DNA from: Shewanella sp. Isolate11
Lineage (GTDB): Bacteria; Pseudomonadota; Gammaproteobacteria; Enterobacterales; Shewanellaceae
Direction: 5' to 3'
NCBI RefSeq assembly: GCF_022398315.1
Contig: NZ_JAKEVF010000001.1
Span: 37,007 to 101,006 of the forward strand
DNA: 64,000 nucleotides
Part shown: positions 1 through 8,455 of the stretch, in pieces
Layout of the letters: each line of letters opens with the position of its first letter
Numbering within the stretch: the stretch's first letter is position 1
Notes under the pieces: generated by a model
Databases searched by the model: none
Told to the model about the DNA's origin: nothing
The model's input: only the letters and a program-made list of their open reading frames with translations
Translations under genes and position numbers: made by a program

Positions 1-266
1 CGCCCAAGAGTAACTTGAATGTCATCTTGACCACGTTGACTGAAGTTATCTGAATATTGAGCTTCAAGTTCATATTTAACCTTAAAGTCATCAGCCGTAT
101 AGAAGCCATATGAGCCTAGGCGAACGAGCTGGGTTTCCGCTTGAAAATCTTTTTCTGATTGAGAAATGAGCTGCCCTTGGCCATCGGCATAAAATTGTGG
201 TTCAAAGCTAGTTGCATGAGAAATAAATGGAACAGCCATTAACGCTGATAAAACTAATGTTTTCAT
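1..266 (-). CDS. Outer-membrane porin, N-terminal part (cut by window edge)
   Basis: Reading leftwards from an ATG at 266, the frame is open to the window edge and gives 88 residues. They start with a signal peptide (MKTLVLSALMAVPFISHA) followed by strand-like text (EPQFYADGQGQLIS..., VRLGSYGFYTADDFKVKYELEAQYSD) typical of gammaproteobacterial general porins (Porin_4 type). It probably forms a trimeric outer-membrane channel. A ribosome-binding site (AAGGAATATTCAC) precedes the ATG and lies directly after the T-tract of the assT terminator, so there is very little room for a separate promoter. This suggests read-through expression from the assT operon or a promoter inside assT. The missing C-terminus prevents a firmer family call. 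Confidence 0.75.
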   Translation of the reverse strand, partial: MKTLVLSALMAVPFISHATSFEPQFYADGQGQLISQSEKDFQAETQLVRLGSYGFYTADDFKVKYELEAQYSDNFSQRGQDDIQVTLG

Positions 267-281
267 GTGAATATTCCTTGA

Positions 282-313
282 AAAAGCCATCGGACAACTG
301 TCCGATGGCTTTT
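282..313 (-). terminator. Strong intrinsic terminator between assT and porin
   Basis: A perfect 15-bp stem (AAAAGCCATCGGACA at 282-296 with TGTCCGATGGCTTTT at 299-313) has a 2-nt loop and is followed on the minus strand by a T run. It lies 13 bases after the assT stop codon and 15 bases before the porin ATG. It is symmetrical and could work in both directions. Confidence 0.85.
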
Positions 314-325
314 ACATCCGAGGAG

Positions 326-2113
326 TTACTTGTTAAATGGAGGAGTAATGATTGTCGCTCGGTATCCTGGTGCACCAGGAGCCATGCCATGAACCCAAAT
401 TTCGACTGCAGGCTTGTCTTCACCGTGCTCAAATTCAAGGATCTTACCAATCGTTTTACCTGCATAAAGACCGGTACTCATTGATGCAACAAGGTTTGAA
501 TCTTTATCTGGGTAGTATTCAGTAATAGACGTCACGGGCGAATAGAACTCATAACCGCGATCTTTACCGTATTCCCATACTTGCTTAACCGTCATTTTTT
601 TCTGATCGATAACGTATTCAACAGCACGAGTGTACTTATCTTCAGGCATAATAGGTTGTTCGTTGAAGCGACCATCACCGTTATCTAGTACAAATAGGTT
701 GAAATTACGTTTTCCAGAATCTTTACCGATATAAGCTGTGTGTTGAGTCCAAGTGAAATCGAAAACGTCTGTATCAGGACATTTACCTTTCGCTGTACAC
801 TCAATCTTACGACCTTTGCTATCGACAGGTTGTAGTACTTTTTTGGCTAATTCGCCTTTCCAGCCTTCTCTAGCACCTAAGATCCATTTAACTTCATTAT
901 CTTTACCAATCTTGATGTTGGCAGATTGGTGACGTAATGAAAGAATAATAGAATCATCATTTTCATCGTACGCAACAGAGTTTACGTGTGCCCAGTTACG
1001 ACCAGCGCCAACACCTGGGATATCGCCATATGGTGCATTCTTAAGCTGATCTAAAGACGCAGTTTGGCCTGCATGGTCGGCATCAACGTTTAAACAAACT
1101 GCACCCATATCTAAGCCTAGTAAGGTCACGTCACGAGTGTTATCTAAGATTTTATTCAAATCCCACTCATGTACGACTTTTCCTTGCGGATCGACTTCAA
1201 TGATATGGTCACGAATCGTCGTTACATGATCACCCACTTCGTTGATATAGTCTTTTTTCGCTACACGGATGATCATATTTCCGTTAGGACGATGATGAAT
1301 ATCATGTGAGAAGTCAGCATATTGTCCTGGAAGGTCGCGAGAATATACATGCTCACCCATCAGACTCATTCTGTGATAAGCCTGACCAGCACCCCAAACG
1401 AGATCTTTGCCGACTTGCTTAATACCCATGACATAACCCGTTTTACGATAATGGTTAGCATCACGGAAAGCCTGGTAATCCATATACCAACGTAAATCAC
1501 CATTGGTATCGTACATGCTTAGGGTTGGAGAGCGATCCCATAGACCAGCACCAGCAGCTTGGGGGTTGTTATGTGTCACGATTGAGCGTTGTGCACCATC
1601 ACCAAAACCATCAACTAGATAGAGACGATCTTTAAACTTCTTAGAGGCTGCAACTTTAACTTCACCCACTAAAGATGAGCTTTTTGCATTTGCTTGTGGA
1701 GTAAATTTAATGCCACCCGTTCTCATATTGAATGTATGAGTCTGAGTTTTACCGTCTTCTTTCCAGTCAACTTTAACTTTATTTTGGTAATCAGCATAAA
1801 GACCGAATACAGGAATGCCTGAATGCTGTAATAGCTCATTACTTGCGACATCATAGCTGATATCAACGCCTTTATCGCCTTTGCCCAGTACGGTTACTTT
1901 TACATTGGATAGGCTACGGTTGCTTGGGATATCAATAACCGCAGTGAGAGGTGCATAACCATATTTGTTCATAAAAATAGTACCAATGACTTCGGTACCT
2001 GTTGAATATACTGCCATGCCTCGTGCAGATTTTAATGAACTCGCTTCTGCTACTGTGGCCATGCCTGCGCAGCTTACAGCAGCGACCAATAAAGCAATAT
2101 TTGTAAATTTCAT
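326..2113 (-). CDS. assT: Periplasmic arylsulfate sulfotransferase AssT
   Basis: PAPS-independent arylsulfate sulfotransferase (595 aa) that moves a sulfate group from one phenolic sulfate ester to another phenol in the periplasm. A signal peptide covers about residues 1-24 (cleavage after VAEA). An N-terminal beta domain is followed by the propeller. The residues known from the E. coli CFT073 enzyme can be matched: the His that is transiently sulfated is H458 in WTQHTA, with helper residues H273 (SHDIHH), H376 (NWAHVN) and R394 (SLRHQ). C439 and C445 have the same six-residue spacing as the essential disulfide of that enzyme. It is the last gene of a dsbL-dsbI-assT operon, and the two Dsb proteins are expected to form that disulfide. 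A terminator follows at once. Confidence 0.95.
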   Translation of the reverse strand: MKFTNIALLVAAVSCAGMATVAEASSLKSARGMAVYSTGTEVIGTIFMNKYGYAPLTAVIDIPSNRSLSNVKVTVLGKGDKGVDISYDVASNELLQHSGIPVFGLYADYQNKVKVDWKEDGKTQTHTFNMRTGGIKFTPQANAKSSSLVGEVKVAASKKFKDRLYLVDGFGDGAQRSIVTHNNPQAAGAGLWDRSPTLSMYDTNGDLRWYMDYQAFRDANHYRKTGYVMGIKQVGKDLVWGAGQAYHRMSLMGEHVYSRDLPGQYADFSHDIHHRPNGNMIIRVAKKDYINEVGDHVTTIRDHIIEVDPQGKVVHEWDLNKILDNTRDVTLLGLDMGAVCLNVDADHAGQTASLDQLKNAPYGDIPGVGAGRNWAHVNSVAYDENDDSIILSLRHQSANIKIGKDNEVKWILGAREGWKGELAKKVLQPVDSKGRKIECTAKGKCPDTDVFDFTWTQHTAYIGKDSGKRNFNLFVLDNGDGRFNEQPIMPEDKYTRAVEYVIDQKKMTVKQVWEYGKDRGYEFYSPVTSITEYYPDKDSNLVASMSTGLYAGKTIGKILEFEHGEDKPAVEIWVHGMAPGAPGYRATIITPPFNK

Positions 2114-2160
2114 AGTAACTCCAAGATTTAAAAAATTTAAATTGAGTGCTTATTTAATAA

Positions 2161-2778
2161 TTACTTTCTATTGAACCAACTTTTGATCCAGCCGATAGTT
2201 GCTGCGCCTAATCCGATAGTGAAAACGGTGTAAGCGATGATGCAGTATTCAGCCATGTTTAAACCAAGTAGTGACCAATCATCTTCACCACAAATACCTG
2301 ATGGTTGGAACTCAAATGGGAACCACTCATGTAGTGGTAAACCAAGTGGGAATGAAGGTTCTGTTGAACAAGCAGCTCCACCACCACCAGCGGCAAATAG
2401 GTCACCACCCATTGCCATGGCATCGTCTAATGCGTGTGCGGTGTGGTGTAACTCGGCTAGTTCAATCGACCAAGCCATACCTTGAAGTACGCCATACCAA
2501 GCGATATACATACCTATGACTTTCAACCATAAATTGGTTGGTTTTATGGCGATAATTAGGCCTGCAAATAAAATACAGAACTGGCTGTATCGGATATAAA
2601 CGCAGATTTCACAAGGATCCATTGCTAAGAAAAGCTGGAAGTAGCCCATAGCAGATAAGATTAGAAATGCTGCTGCACCACTCATAAGGAACCAAACCCT
2701 GCGCTGGTTTTGCCATTCACTTAATGTTTGAGTTGGTGAAGTTTTTAAGTCGCTGAAAGCTTTTGATAAATTAATCAT
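2161..2778 (-). CDS. dsbI: DsbB-family quinone-linked oxidase DsbI
   Basis: Inner-membrane protein of 205 aa that should reoxidise DsbL and pass the electrons to quinone. Four or five hydrophobic segments are visible (about 28-50, 64-80, 84-104 and 172-198). The first periplasmic cysteine pair is C56-E-I-C59, a variant of the DsbB CxxC. The second pair is C137 and C163, separated by a long loop as in DsbB/DsbI. The gene sits 12 bases after dsbL and 47 bases before assT. The tight linkage and the DsbL partner with an unusual active site argue for a dedicated DsbL-DsbI system rather than the general DsbB, which is not in this window. Confidence 0.9.
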   Translation of the reverse strand: MINLSKAFSDLKTSPTQTLSEWQNQRRVWFLMSGAAAFLILSAMGYFQLFLAMDPCEICVYIRYSQFCILFAGLIIAIKPTNLWLKVIGMYIAWYGVLQGMAWSIELAELHHTAHALDDAMAMGGDLFAAGGGGAACSTEPSFPLGLPLHEWFPFEFQPSGICGEDDWSLLGLNMAEYCIIAYTVFTIGLGAATIGWIKSWFNRK

Positions 2779-2790
2779 GATGGGCCTCTA

Positions 2791-3405
2791 TTACTTCTTT
2801 GAAAGGTCAGCAATGAGTTCATCAAGCATGGTCATTGAACGAATTGAAGAGGTTTTGATGAGATATTTACCATTGACTACAATTGCAGGAATGCCTTGAA
2901 TTTTTGCGATTTCAACACCAGCATCATCCCATTTTTTGAGTAGCGCTTTTACTTCAGGAGAGCCCGCTTTCTGCATGAAATCTGCTTTACTCAGATTTAG
3001 CTCTTTTGCACCAAAATCATAAACTTCTTCGGTGTTAGTGAATTTTTCATGCTTGTCGTGGTAGCGGGCGTAGAGTGCCATTTTCGTTTTTTTGTATTCG
3101 GTATCACCTAATACTTTTGCTACAGCAATGACAGTGGCTTTTTCTTCGCCAAATGGAGGTTTGGTTGAAATATGGTAAGCATCGTAGCTCATGCCGCTGG
3201 GCAGATTTTTAATCATATTTGGCATAACGGCTTTTTCATACTTGTAGCAGAAAGGGCAGTTTGCCGAGTAAATCTTGACGACTTGATTATCGGCTTTGAA
3301 TGATTTATCAGCTAAATCAATGTAGTGAGTGCCTTCTTTATAATCTCCAGCCGTTGCGGCTAAAGATAGAAATAATGTGCTTACAGTAAGTAATTTTTTT
3401 AACAT
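2791..3405 (-). CDS. dsbL: Thiol:disulfide interchange protein DsbL
   Basis: Periplasmic DsbA-like oxidase of 204 aa with a cleavable signal peptide (cleavage near residue 19). The active site reads C50-P-F-C53 (NCPFCYKYEK). CPFC, rather than the CPHC of classical DsbA, is the mark of DsbL, the very oxidising DsbA paralogue known to fold AssT. The cis-proline loop is G-I-P173. It is the first gene of the operon, so the 5' region from 3406 onward should hold the promoter. A general DsbA with CPHC is encoded separately at 27510-28121, so this one is the specialised copy. Confidence 0.9.
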   Translation of the reverse strand: MLKKLLTVSTLFLSLAATAGDYKEGTHYIDLADKSFKADNQVVKIYSANCPFCYKYEKAVMPNMIKNLPSGMSYDAYHISTKPPFGEEKATVIAVAKVLGDTEYKKTKMALYARYHDKHEKFTNTEEVYDFGAKELNLSKADFMQKAGSPEVKALLKKWDDAGVEIAKIQGIPAIVVNGKYLIKTSSIRSMTMLDELIADLSKK

Positions 3406-3987
3406 GATAAATATCCTTGAAGTTGGTTTGCTCTTAAGCGAAACGATTAATGTCTTCTGTGATGGACTAGATAAATTAATTGGGTTCGGAAAGATTTTAT
3501 TGAAATTGACGCGGTGAATTAATGATCTGAGGGCAATGGCTTATTGCTTATCAGGCAATCGTTAGTGTGATCAGGATCTCGTGACAGCCTAAATGTGTGT
3601 TGCTTGTAGTGATACTCGGTATGGTGAAGTGTGATTTATGTCAGCTTTTTGATTATGTTTGAGTTCAATGTGTGTCTTTTTTCAATATTTTTCGCAAAAA
3701 AAGGGTTATTGCCGCTATTGAACTTGAGGCGACAGCATCGAATGACGCCATTGCAGGTTTAGTTTGATTTCAGACATGAAAGTAAGCGTGAGTTGTACAT
3801 GATAAAAGTGAGATTGAATAGAAAGGGTAATAAGAGTCATCCAGTTAACACGGGATAAGCGAGCTGATTGCGCATGGGAAACCGAGCAGCCATAGCGGGG
3901 TACATCTATTTTAATTCGGCTGCCGAGCGGATACTTAAATACTGATTCTGTTTAGAAGGGGATCCCTTTCATTGCTTTAATAGCGTT
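3406..3987 (-). promoter_or_regulatory. Long dsbL upstream region with two CRP-like sites
   Basis: This 582-base gap has no convincing gene. It should carry the dsbL-dsbI-assT promoter and the 3' end of the PepSY transcript. Two segments fit the CRP pattern TGTGA-N6-TCACA at 8 of 10 fixed positions: TGTGATTTATGTCAGC at 3630-3645 and TGTGATCAGGATCTCG at 3566-3581. They are 160-225 bases upstream of the dsbL ATG. In Shewanella, Crp is a main regulator of anaerobic metabolism, so control of assT by Crp is plausible but not shown. No T-rich terminator is evident after the PepSY gene. Confidence 0.3.
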
Positions 3988-5052
3988 TTATTTCCTTCTG
4001 CTTGGTAAGCTTTGCCGTAAATAACTCAGTAAACCTGTTGCTGACACCCAGGCTAACCCGAGTCCGGCTAAGAGAATTAGCAGCTGATATATGCCATTTA
4101 TCCCATATCCTGAATGCAGAGGATATGTCTGATTAATCAGGCGATATTGCCACGGTAGCTGATCGGCTACCTCCGTGGCTTCCATATTGCCCGAGCTTTG
4201 ATCGACATTGATGTAGGTTCTGCCATTGGAGTGCCATTCATTGCTTAATCGATAGCGGAAGCGATAATGGCTGACCTCGTCTTGAGGAAAACGAATATAA
4301 GTCGGCCAACTTGCAGGTAATTGTGACTGCGCGAGCCGCATTGCTTGCGTGGCAGATAAACCGTCCTGCGATAAAGCTTGCTCAGGAGTGATGGAACGCA
4401 GTGGCAAGGCGGGTAATAATGGCGTAACCACTTTTTGCCACATCATAATCGCTGCAGTAAATACGATGATGGCCAAGACTGGAGTGACAACGATACCTGT
4501 ATGACGATGAAACTGCAGCATCATCTTCATTTTCATCGGCCAAGGTTTTACAAAGCGCCAACGAAATCCTTTTTTCCCCGGCCACCACAACCACACGCCA
4601 CTGAACAATAAAAATAATGACAATAGCGATGACAATAGTAATAGCGTTTTACCTGTCTTATCTAATAGCAGCTCGGTATGCAGATGGTGCACCACACTGA
4701 GGCCATCGAGCAGCCATAGATTTTGCTGGTAAGGTTTTAAGGTGCCTATTGCATATAATTGATGTTGCCCATGTTGATCGGTGAGAGTCCAATAAGGCTC
4801 CTGTTGGTTGGGGGCTTTTGCTCTTACAGCGTTTTGCAGACTAGCGAGCTGCGCGATGTTATCTAACTGTGTTGCAATTTTTTGTGGCGAATAATCTTGA
4901 GGCAGTGCCGCCTGCTGAGCGACAAAAAAGTGAATGATTGGTTTTTTATACACCAGAATAGTGCCAGTTAGCGACACGATAAGGAGTGGTAATAAGGCGC
5001 AAATCCCTATCCAGCGATGCCAAAAGCGTAAGCGAAAAACTGCAGATTTCAT
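3988..5052 (-). CDS. PepSY-TM family inner-membrane protein (probable siderophore/iron reductase)
   Basis: PepSY_TM protein of 354 aa. The N-terminus has the usual RFWHRWIG motif leading into the first membrane helix (about 13-35). Further helices lie at about 135-157, 186-207 and 322-346, with periplasmic PepSY modules between (TLTDQHGQHQLYAIG; TYINVDQSSGNMEA). Members next to TonB receptors are usually thought to reduce ferric siderophores or transfer electrons across the inner membrane. It starts 69 bases after the TonB receptor and is probably co-transcribed with it from the Fur-controlled promoter near 7300. The substrate is not known. Confidence 0.8.
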   Translation of the reverse strand: MKSAVFRLRFWHRWIGICALLPLLIVSLTGTILVYKKPIIHFFVAQQAALPQDYSPQKIATQLDNIAQLASLQNAVRAKAPNQQEPYWTLTDQHGQHQLYAIGTLKPYQQNLWLLDGLSVVHHLHTELLLDKTGKTLLLLSSLLSLFLLFSGVWLWWPGKKGFRWRFVKPWPMKMKMMLQFHRHTGIVVTPVLAIIVFTAAIMMWQKVVTPLLPALPLRSITPEQALSQDGLSATQAMRLAQSQLPASWPTYIRFPQDEVSHYRFRYRLSNEWHSNGRTYINVDQSSGNMEATEVADQLPWQYRLINQTYPLHSGYGINGIYQLLILLAGLGLAWVSATGLLSYLRQSLPSRRK

Positions 5053-5121
5053 TGTTATATATTTTGTATCTAACAGAGCCTCACTATAACTGAAGCTCTG
5101 CTAGATAATCAGCCTAATTGA

Positions 5122-7248
5122 TTAAAAGTTTAACTGGTAAGAAAGGGTAAAGCTACGCCCTAAACCTTTGAAGTTACGCAAATCATTTGGGTTAGATTGT
5201 GAGTAATAGGTGTAGTAATCCGTGTTGGTTAGGTTTTGTACGCCTAATGTTACCGCGCCAGCGACAACATCCAGAGTGGCACTTAAATCAAGGGTGGTGT
5301 AGCCATCAAACTGGTTTACTACATCACCATTACTATCTTCACGGTCTCTATCAAGCAGATGATTTACTTGTAAGCGAGTCGACAAACTATCGGTCCAGTA
5401 TCTATCCCAGCTTGCATTGATTCGGTTTGGCGCAATATTCGAGCCACCAAGATCACTATCGACTTTACCATCTTGGTCTGAATCATATCGACCTTCAGCA
5501 ATAGCCAACCTTAACCCTAGAAGGTCTGCATCACTGACGGTCCAGTTTACGCGAAATTCAACACCATCGACTTCAGTTTTTTCTCTTTTTACTGTGTAGA
5601 TCCCATCAACGCCACGTTGTAAGCGTTGGCCGAAATCAGAGTCAGAGGTGTAGTAAGCCATCTGCGCTTGTAGGTTTGTTCCATTATATTCGATACCCAG
5701 TTCGGTGTTTTCAGTCAAAATTGGTTTCAAATCGAGGAAGGTTTCTACACTTTGGCCAGGCGTGTTGATGCCTCGTAAAACACGACCGACATCAGGCATA
5801 GAGAAGGCTTCAGAGTAATTAGCAAAGACGCGCCATTGTTCGGTAACTTTATAGGTTCCGCCTAAGTTATATAAGGTTTGTGAAAAATCAGGGTTACCGC
5901 CTTTTACAAATTGGCTGCCGTATGAGGCTAGGGTGGTAAAATCATCTACTTCAAGTTTTGACTTTTCATAACGAACACCTGCGGTAATTGTATAAGGAGC
6001 GTCAGGTGCAAACTCTAACTGAGCATAGGGGGCATAGTTGGTATATTCTGTTGGTGGCACCCAGCTACGTCCGGTTTGAATCAATGCTTGCCAGGTTTTG
6101 TCTTTTAACATGTCCAAGCCATAAATCAGGTCGACAGGCAGCTCAAACATCTGGCTATTGACCAAAGTAATTTTCATCCCGGTTTTTTCTGAATTATTTT
6201 GAGACTGGTCAATTAAGTCACTACCGTAAGCCGGATCTTGGAAGGTTTTAAGCGGAGTGCCTTCTGCACCATAAGTTGCTTCGAATTCTTGACGGAAAAG
6301 CTGTACAGAGAGTTTTTGGCTGAAGAAATCTTCGTTGTTGTAGCCTAGGCTGACTGTGGTTACCGCATTTTGTGCCGCTTCACCATCGGCGCTTCCTTCG
6401 ATTGCCGAACTTGGAATATCGGCATCAACATCACCAGCAACCGAAAGCCAATTGTTGTTACCTTCGATTTGATAGCGGTTAACCATTAGCTCTATACGTT
6501 GTTGATCCCAGTTATAGCCCGTTTTGAGGAAACCATCGAAGGTTTCCGAGTCCATGGTATCGCCCTGAGTATTATCCACGCCAATCAGATTGCCATTAGC
6601 GTCATAAGCCATACCACTATGGCGGTAAGAGAGCGCCGCTAGTATGTCAGCATTATCCCAGCTGTTCGATAAGCTGTAGCTGACGCCATAATCCCCACTC
6701 TCAGCGAGGTCTTCAGTTTGAAATCCTGTGTCAATTTTGATCTGCTGATTTAAGCCTTGTTTAGGCTTTTTGGTGATTAAGTTGATGATACCGCCAGCAG
6801 CACCTAGACCATGAATGGCATTTGCACCATGAATCACTTCAACTCGCTCGATTAAGAATGGGTCTATGGTGTGTCCGTCACGACCGCCGCTACGTAATGG
6901 ATTTGATTGAGGCACACCATCAATTAGGTATAGCGGTTTTCTGCCACGTAAACTCTCACCTGCACTGGTCATCTTTTGGCGACTAGGGGAAAAACTAGGA
7001 ACCAGATTGCCGAGCACGGTCGATAGATCATTATTCAGCGACAGTTGTTGCGCTAATTCGGCTTGGTCGATGATGGTGATGGTATTGGGAATTTGGCTAA
7101 GTGGTTTTGCAACACGAGAGGCGGTGACCACGATTCTTTCGTAACTTTCTGCACTTGGAGTGGTTTCTGTCTCCTCTGCAAAGGCTTGTCCGGCCATGAA
7201 TTGTCCAGCCAAAATGGCAAGGGTAAGTTTTGACAGATTGAAGTTCAT
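5122..7248 (-). CDS. TonB-dependent outer-membrane receptor (siderophore type)
   Basis: Receptor of 708 aa with a signal peptide (about 1-24, cleavage after GQAFA). The plug begins with a TonB-box-like stretch (ERIVVTASR) and contains LSRGRKPLYLIDGVPQ-like and VEVIHGANAIHGLGAAGGIINLITK motifs. A 22-strand barrel follows and ends in an aromatic C-terminus (SYQLNF). It imports a ferric chelate or similar ligand using TonB energy. A Fur box upstream and a PepSY-TM gene downstream indicate a role in iron uptake. The exact ligand cannot be read from the sequence; catecholate and xenosiderophore receptors share these features. Confidence 0.9.
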   Translation of the reverse strand: MNFNLSKLTLAILAGQFMAGQAFAEETETTPSAESYERIVVTASRVAKPLSQIPNTITIIDQAELAQQLSLNNDLSTVLGNLVPSFSPSRQKMTSAGESLRGRKPLYLIDGVPQSNPLRSGGRDGHTIDPFLIERVEVIHGANAIHGLGAAGGIINLITKKPKQGLNQQIKIDTGFQTEDLAESGDYGVSYSLSNSWDNADILAALSYRHSGMAYDANGNLIGVDNTQGDTMDSETFDGFLKTGYNWDQQRIELMVNRYQIEGNNNWLSVAGDVDADIPSSAIEGSADGEAAQNAVTTVSLGYNNEDFFSQKLSVQLFRQEFEATYGAEGTPLKTFQDPAYGSDLIDQSQNNSEKTGMKITLVNSQMFELPVDLIYGLDMLKDKTWQALIQTGRSWVPPTEYTNYAPYAQLEFAPDAPYTITAGVRYEKSKLEVDDFTTLASYGSQFVKGGNPDFSQTLYNLGGTYKVTEQWRVFANYSEAFSMPDVGRVLRGINTPGQSVETFLDLKPILTENTELGIEYNGTNLQAQMAYYTSDSDFGQRLQRGVDGIYTVKREKTEVDGVEFRVNWTVSDADLLGLRLAIAEGRYDSDQDGKVDSDLGGSNIAPNRINASWDRYWTDSLSTRLQVNHLLDRDREDSNGDVVNQFDGYTTLDLSATLDVVAGAVTLGVQNLTNTDYYTYYSQSNPNDLRNFKGLGRSFTLSYQLNF

Positions 7249-7297
7249 ACATTCACCTAAAAATCTAATTTACAGCTATATTTTTATGAACCGAAAT

Positions 7298-7316
7298 GTA
7301 AATGAGAATCAATATT
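7298..7316 (-). promoter_or_regulatory. Putative Fur box upstream of the TonB receptor
   Basis: The core AATGAGAATCAATAT (7301-7315) matches 13 of 15 positions of the Fur consensus core AATGATAATCATTAT. Over the full 19-bp box, 14 positions match. It lies about 50 bases upstream of the receptor ATG at 7248, a normal place for an iron-responsive operator. It should repress the receptor and PepSY genes when iron is plentiful. Confidence 0.65.
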
Positions 7317-7503
7317 ATTTCAATAGGTATTTGTATTATGGTTAAACTAAATTAGAGGATGTACTGAAAAAGGAGAACTTTGGTGATCGAAGTCACTTTT
7401 TGTTAACAAATTCTGAGGATGTCTCCTCAAATGAGATCAGGGGAGTCGCTGAAGTATTATTTGCTGTGAATAGGGAGTAAGGCTAGTTGCTGTTCGTTCA
7501 TTA

Positions 7504-8424
7504 TTATCTGAATACTTTAAAGTCCACTCCTTGATTCGATAAGAATATTTCAGCGTCGGGTCCTTGTAACATGGCCATGGTCGATAACATTCCGGCCATT
7601 AAGCAGTTTGGTGCGAGTACGGTAACTGAGCGCGGCGCAGCTTCAACTGGATAGCCAGTAAAGGGATTGATAATGTGGCCGTAAAGTTTGCCGTTGTGTT
7701 TGATATAGCGGCGAGTATCACCGCTGGTGGCGAGAGCACCCTGGCGAATTTCTAGCAGTGCAGCCGCTTGATCTAGGGCATAGGGGTTTTCAATGCCGAC
7801 TTGCCACGGCTGGCTTGGAAGCGTTTTAGCAACGGGGCAGGCAATATCACCACCAAAATTGACCAGTACCGAAACCTGTGGCCAGCGCTGAGCGATTAGG
7901 CTTGCAGCGCTGTCGACCGCGTACTCTTTGGCTATGCCGCCAAAGTCTAAACTCATTCCTTTCGGCAGGGTTAAGCTGCTGGCGTCAAACTGCAGCGCGG
8001 AAAAACCGATAAAGGCTTTAGCGGCTTGGATCGCTTTATCTGAGGGAAGTGGGGTTTTAGCTCCCTTCTCGAAGCGCCACAGCTGCATCAAGGGGCCGGC
8101 GGTGATGTCGAATTGGCCGTCGCTGAGTTGGTAGCATTGCTGGGCAAAACACAAAAGGCGGTGAGTTTCGGCATCGATGGTGACCGATGGGTTATCGCTG
8201 TGATTCAGCTGCCAGAGGTAATTATGTTGCAGAAAGCGGCTATATTTGACCTCAATTCGTTTAGCCTCATTCATGGCTGTTATCAATATCGCCTCAGCCA
8301 TTGCCTCGTTATGGCTATCGATCAGGATTTCGCAATGGTTTGCCATTGAGTAAAAGTGACCGATAAAGCCCCAGGGACGGGGCTCAAGTTGACACTCTTG
8401 TACGCTATCTTGCTGACGAGACAT
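7504..8424 (-). CDS. ApbE-family FMN transferase, atypical
   Basis: 306-aa ApbE-like protein. ApbE enzymes attach FMN from FAD to Ser/Thr of extracytoplasmic proteins using Mg2+. Family motifs are present: DFGGIAKEYAVD (160-171), GGD (191-193), TSGDTRR (233-239) and HIINPFTG (250-257). Two things are odd. There is no signal peptide or lipobox at the N-terminus, although most ApbE proteins are periplasmic lipoproteins. Also, the C-terminal metal-site motif usually reads ADALST, but here it is AGMLST (277-282), so the conserved Asp is Gly278 while the Thr is kept. It is the last gene of the operon with DUF3570, DUF4266, thioredoxin and surface-antigen genes. The neighbouring DUF3570 protein is its likely target. 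Confidence 0.85.
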   Translation of the reverse strand: MSRQQDSVQECQLEPRPWGFIGHFYSMANHCEILIDSHNEAMAEAILITAMNEAKRIEVKYSRFLQHNYLWQLNHSDNPSVTIDAETHRLLCFAQQCYQLSDGQFDITAGPLMQLWRFEKGAKTPLPSDKAIQAAKAFIGFSALQFDASSLTLPKGMSLDFGGIAKEYAVDSAASLIAQRWPQVSVLVNFGGDIACPVAKTLPSQPWQVGIENPYALDQAAALLEIRQGALATSGDTRRYIKHNGKLYGHIINPFTGYPVEAAPRSVTVLAPNCLMAGMLSTMAMLQGPDAEIFLSNQGVDFKVFR

Positions 8425-8455
8425 GTTACTGCTGCCTTGTTCTAAAAACTAATAG

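Noticed and set aside
3841..3920. Possible hairpin after the PepSY gene (GCAGCC/GGCTGC)
   Set aside because: Six base pairs with a loop of more than 20 bases and no T-run; too weak to call.
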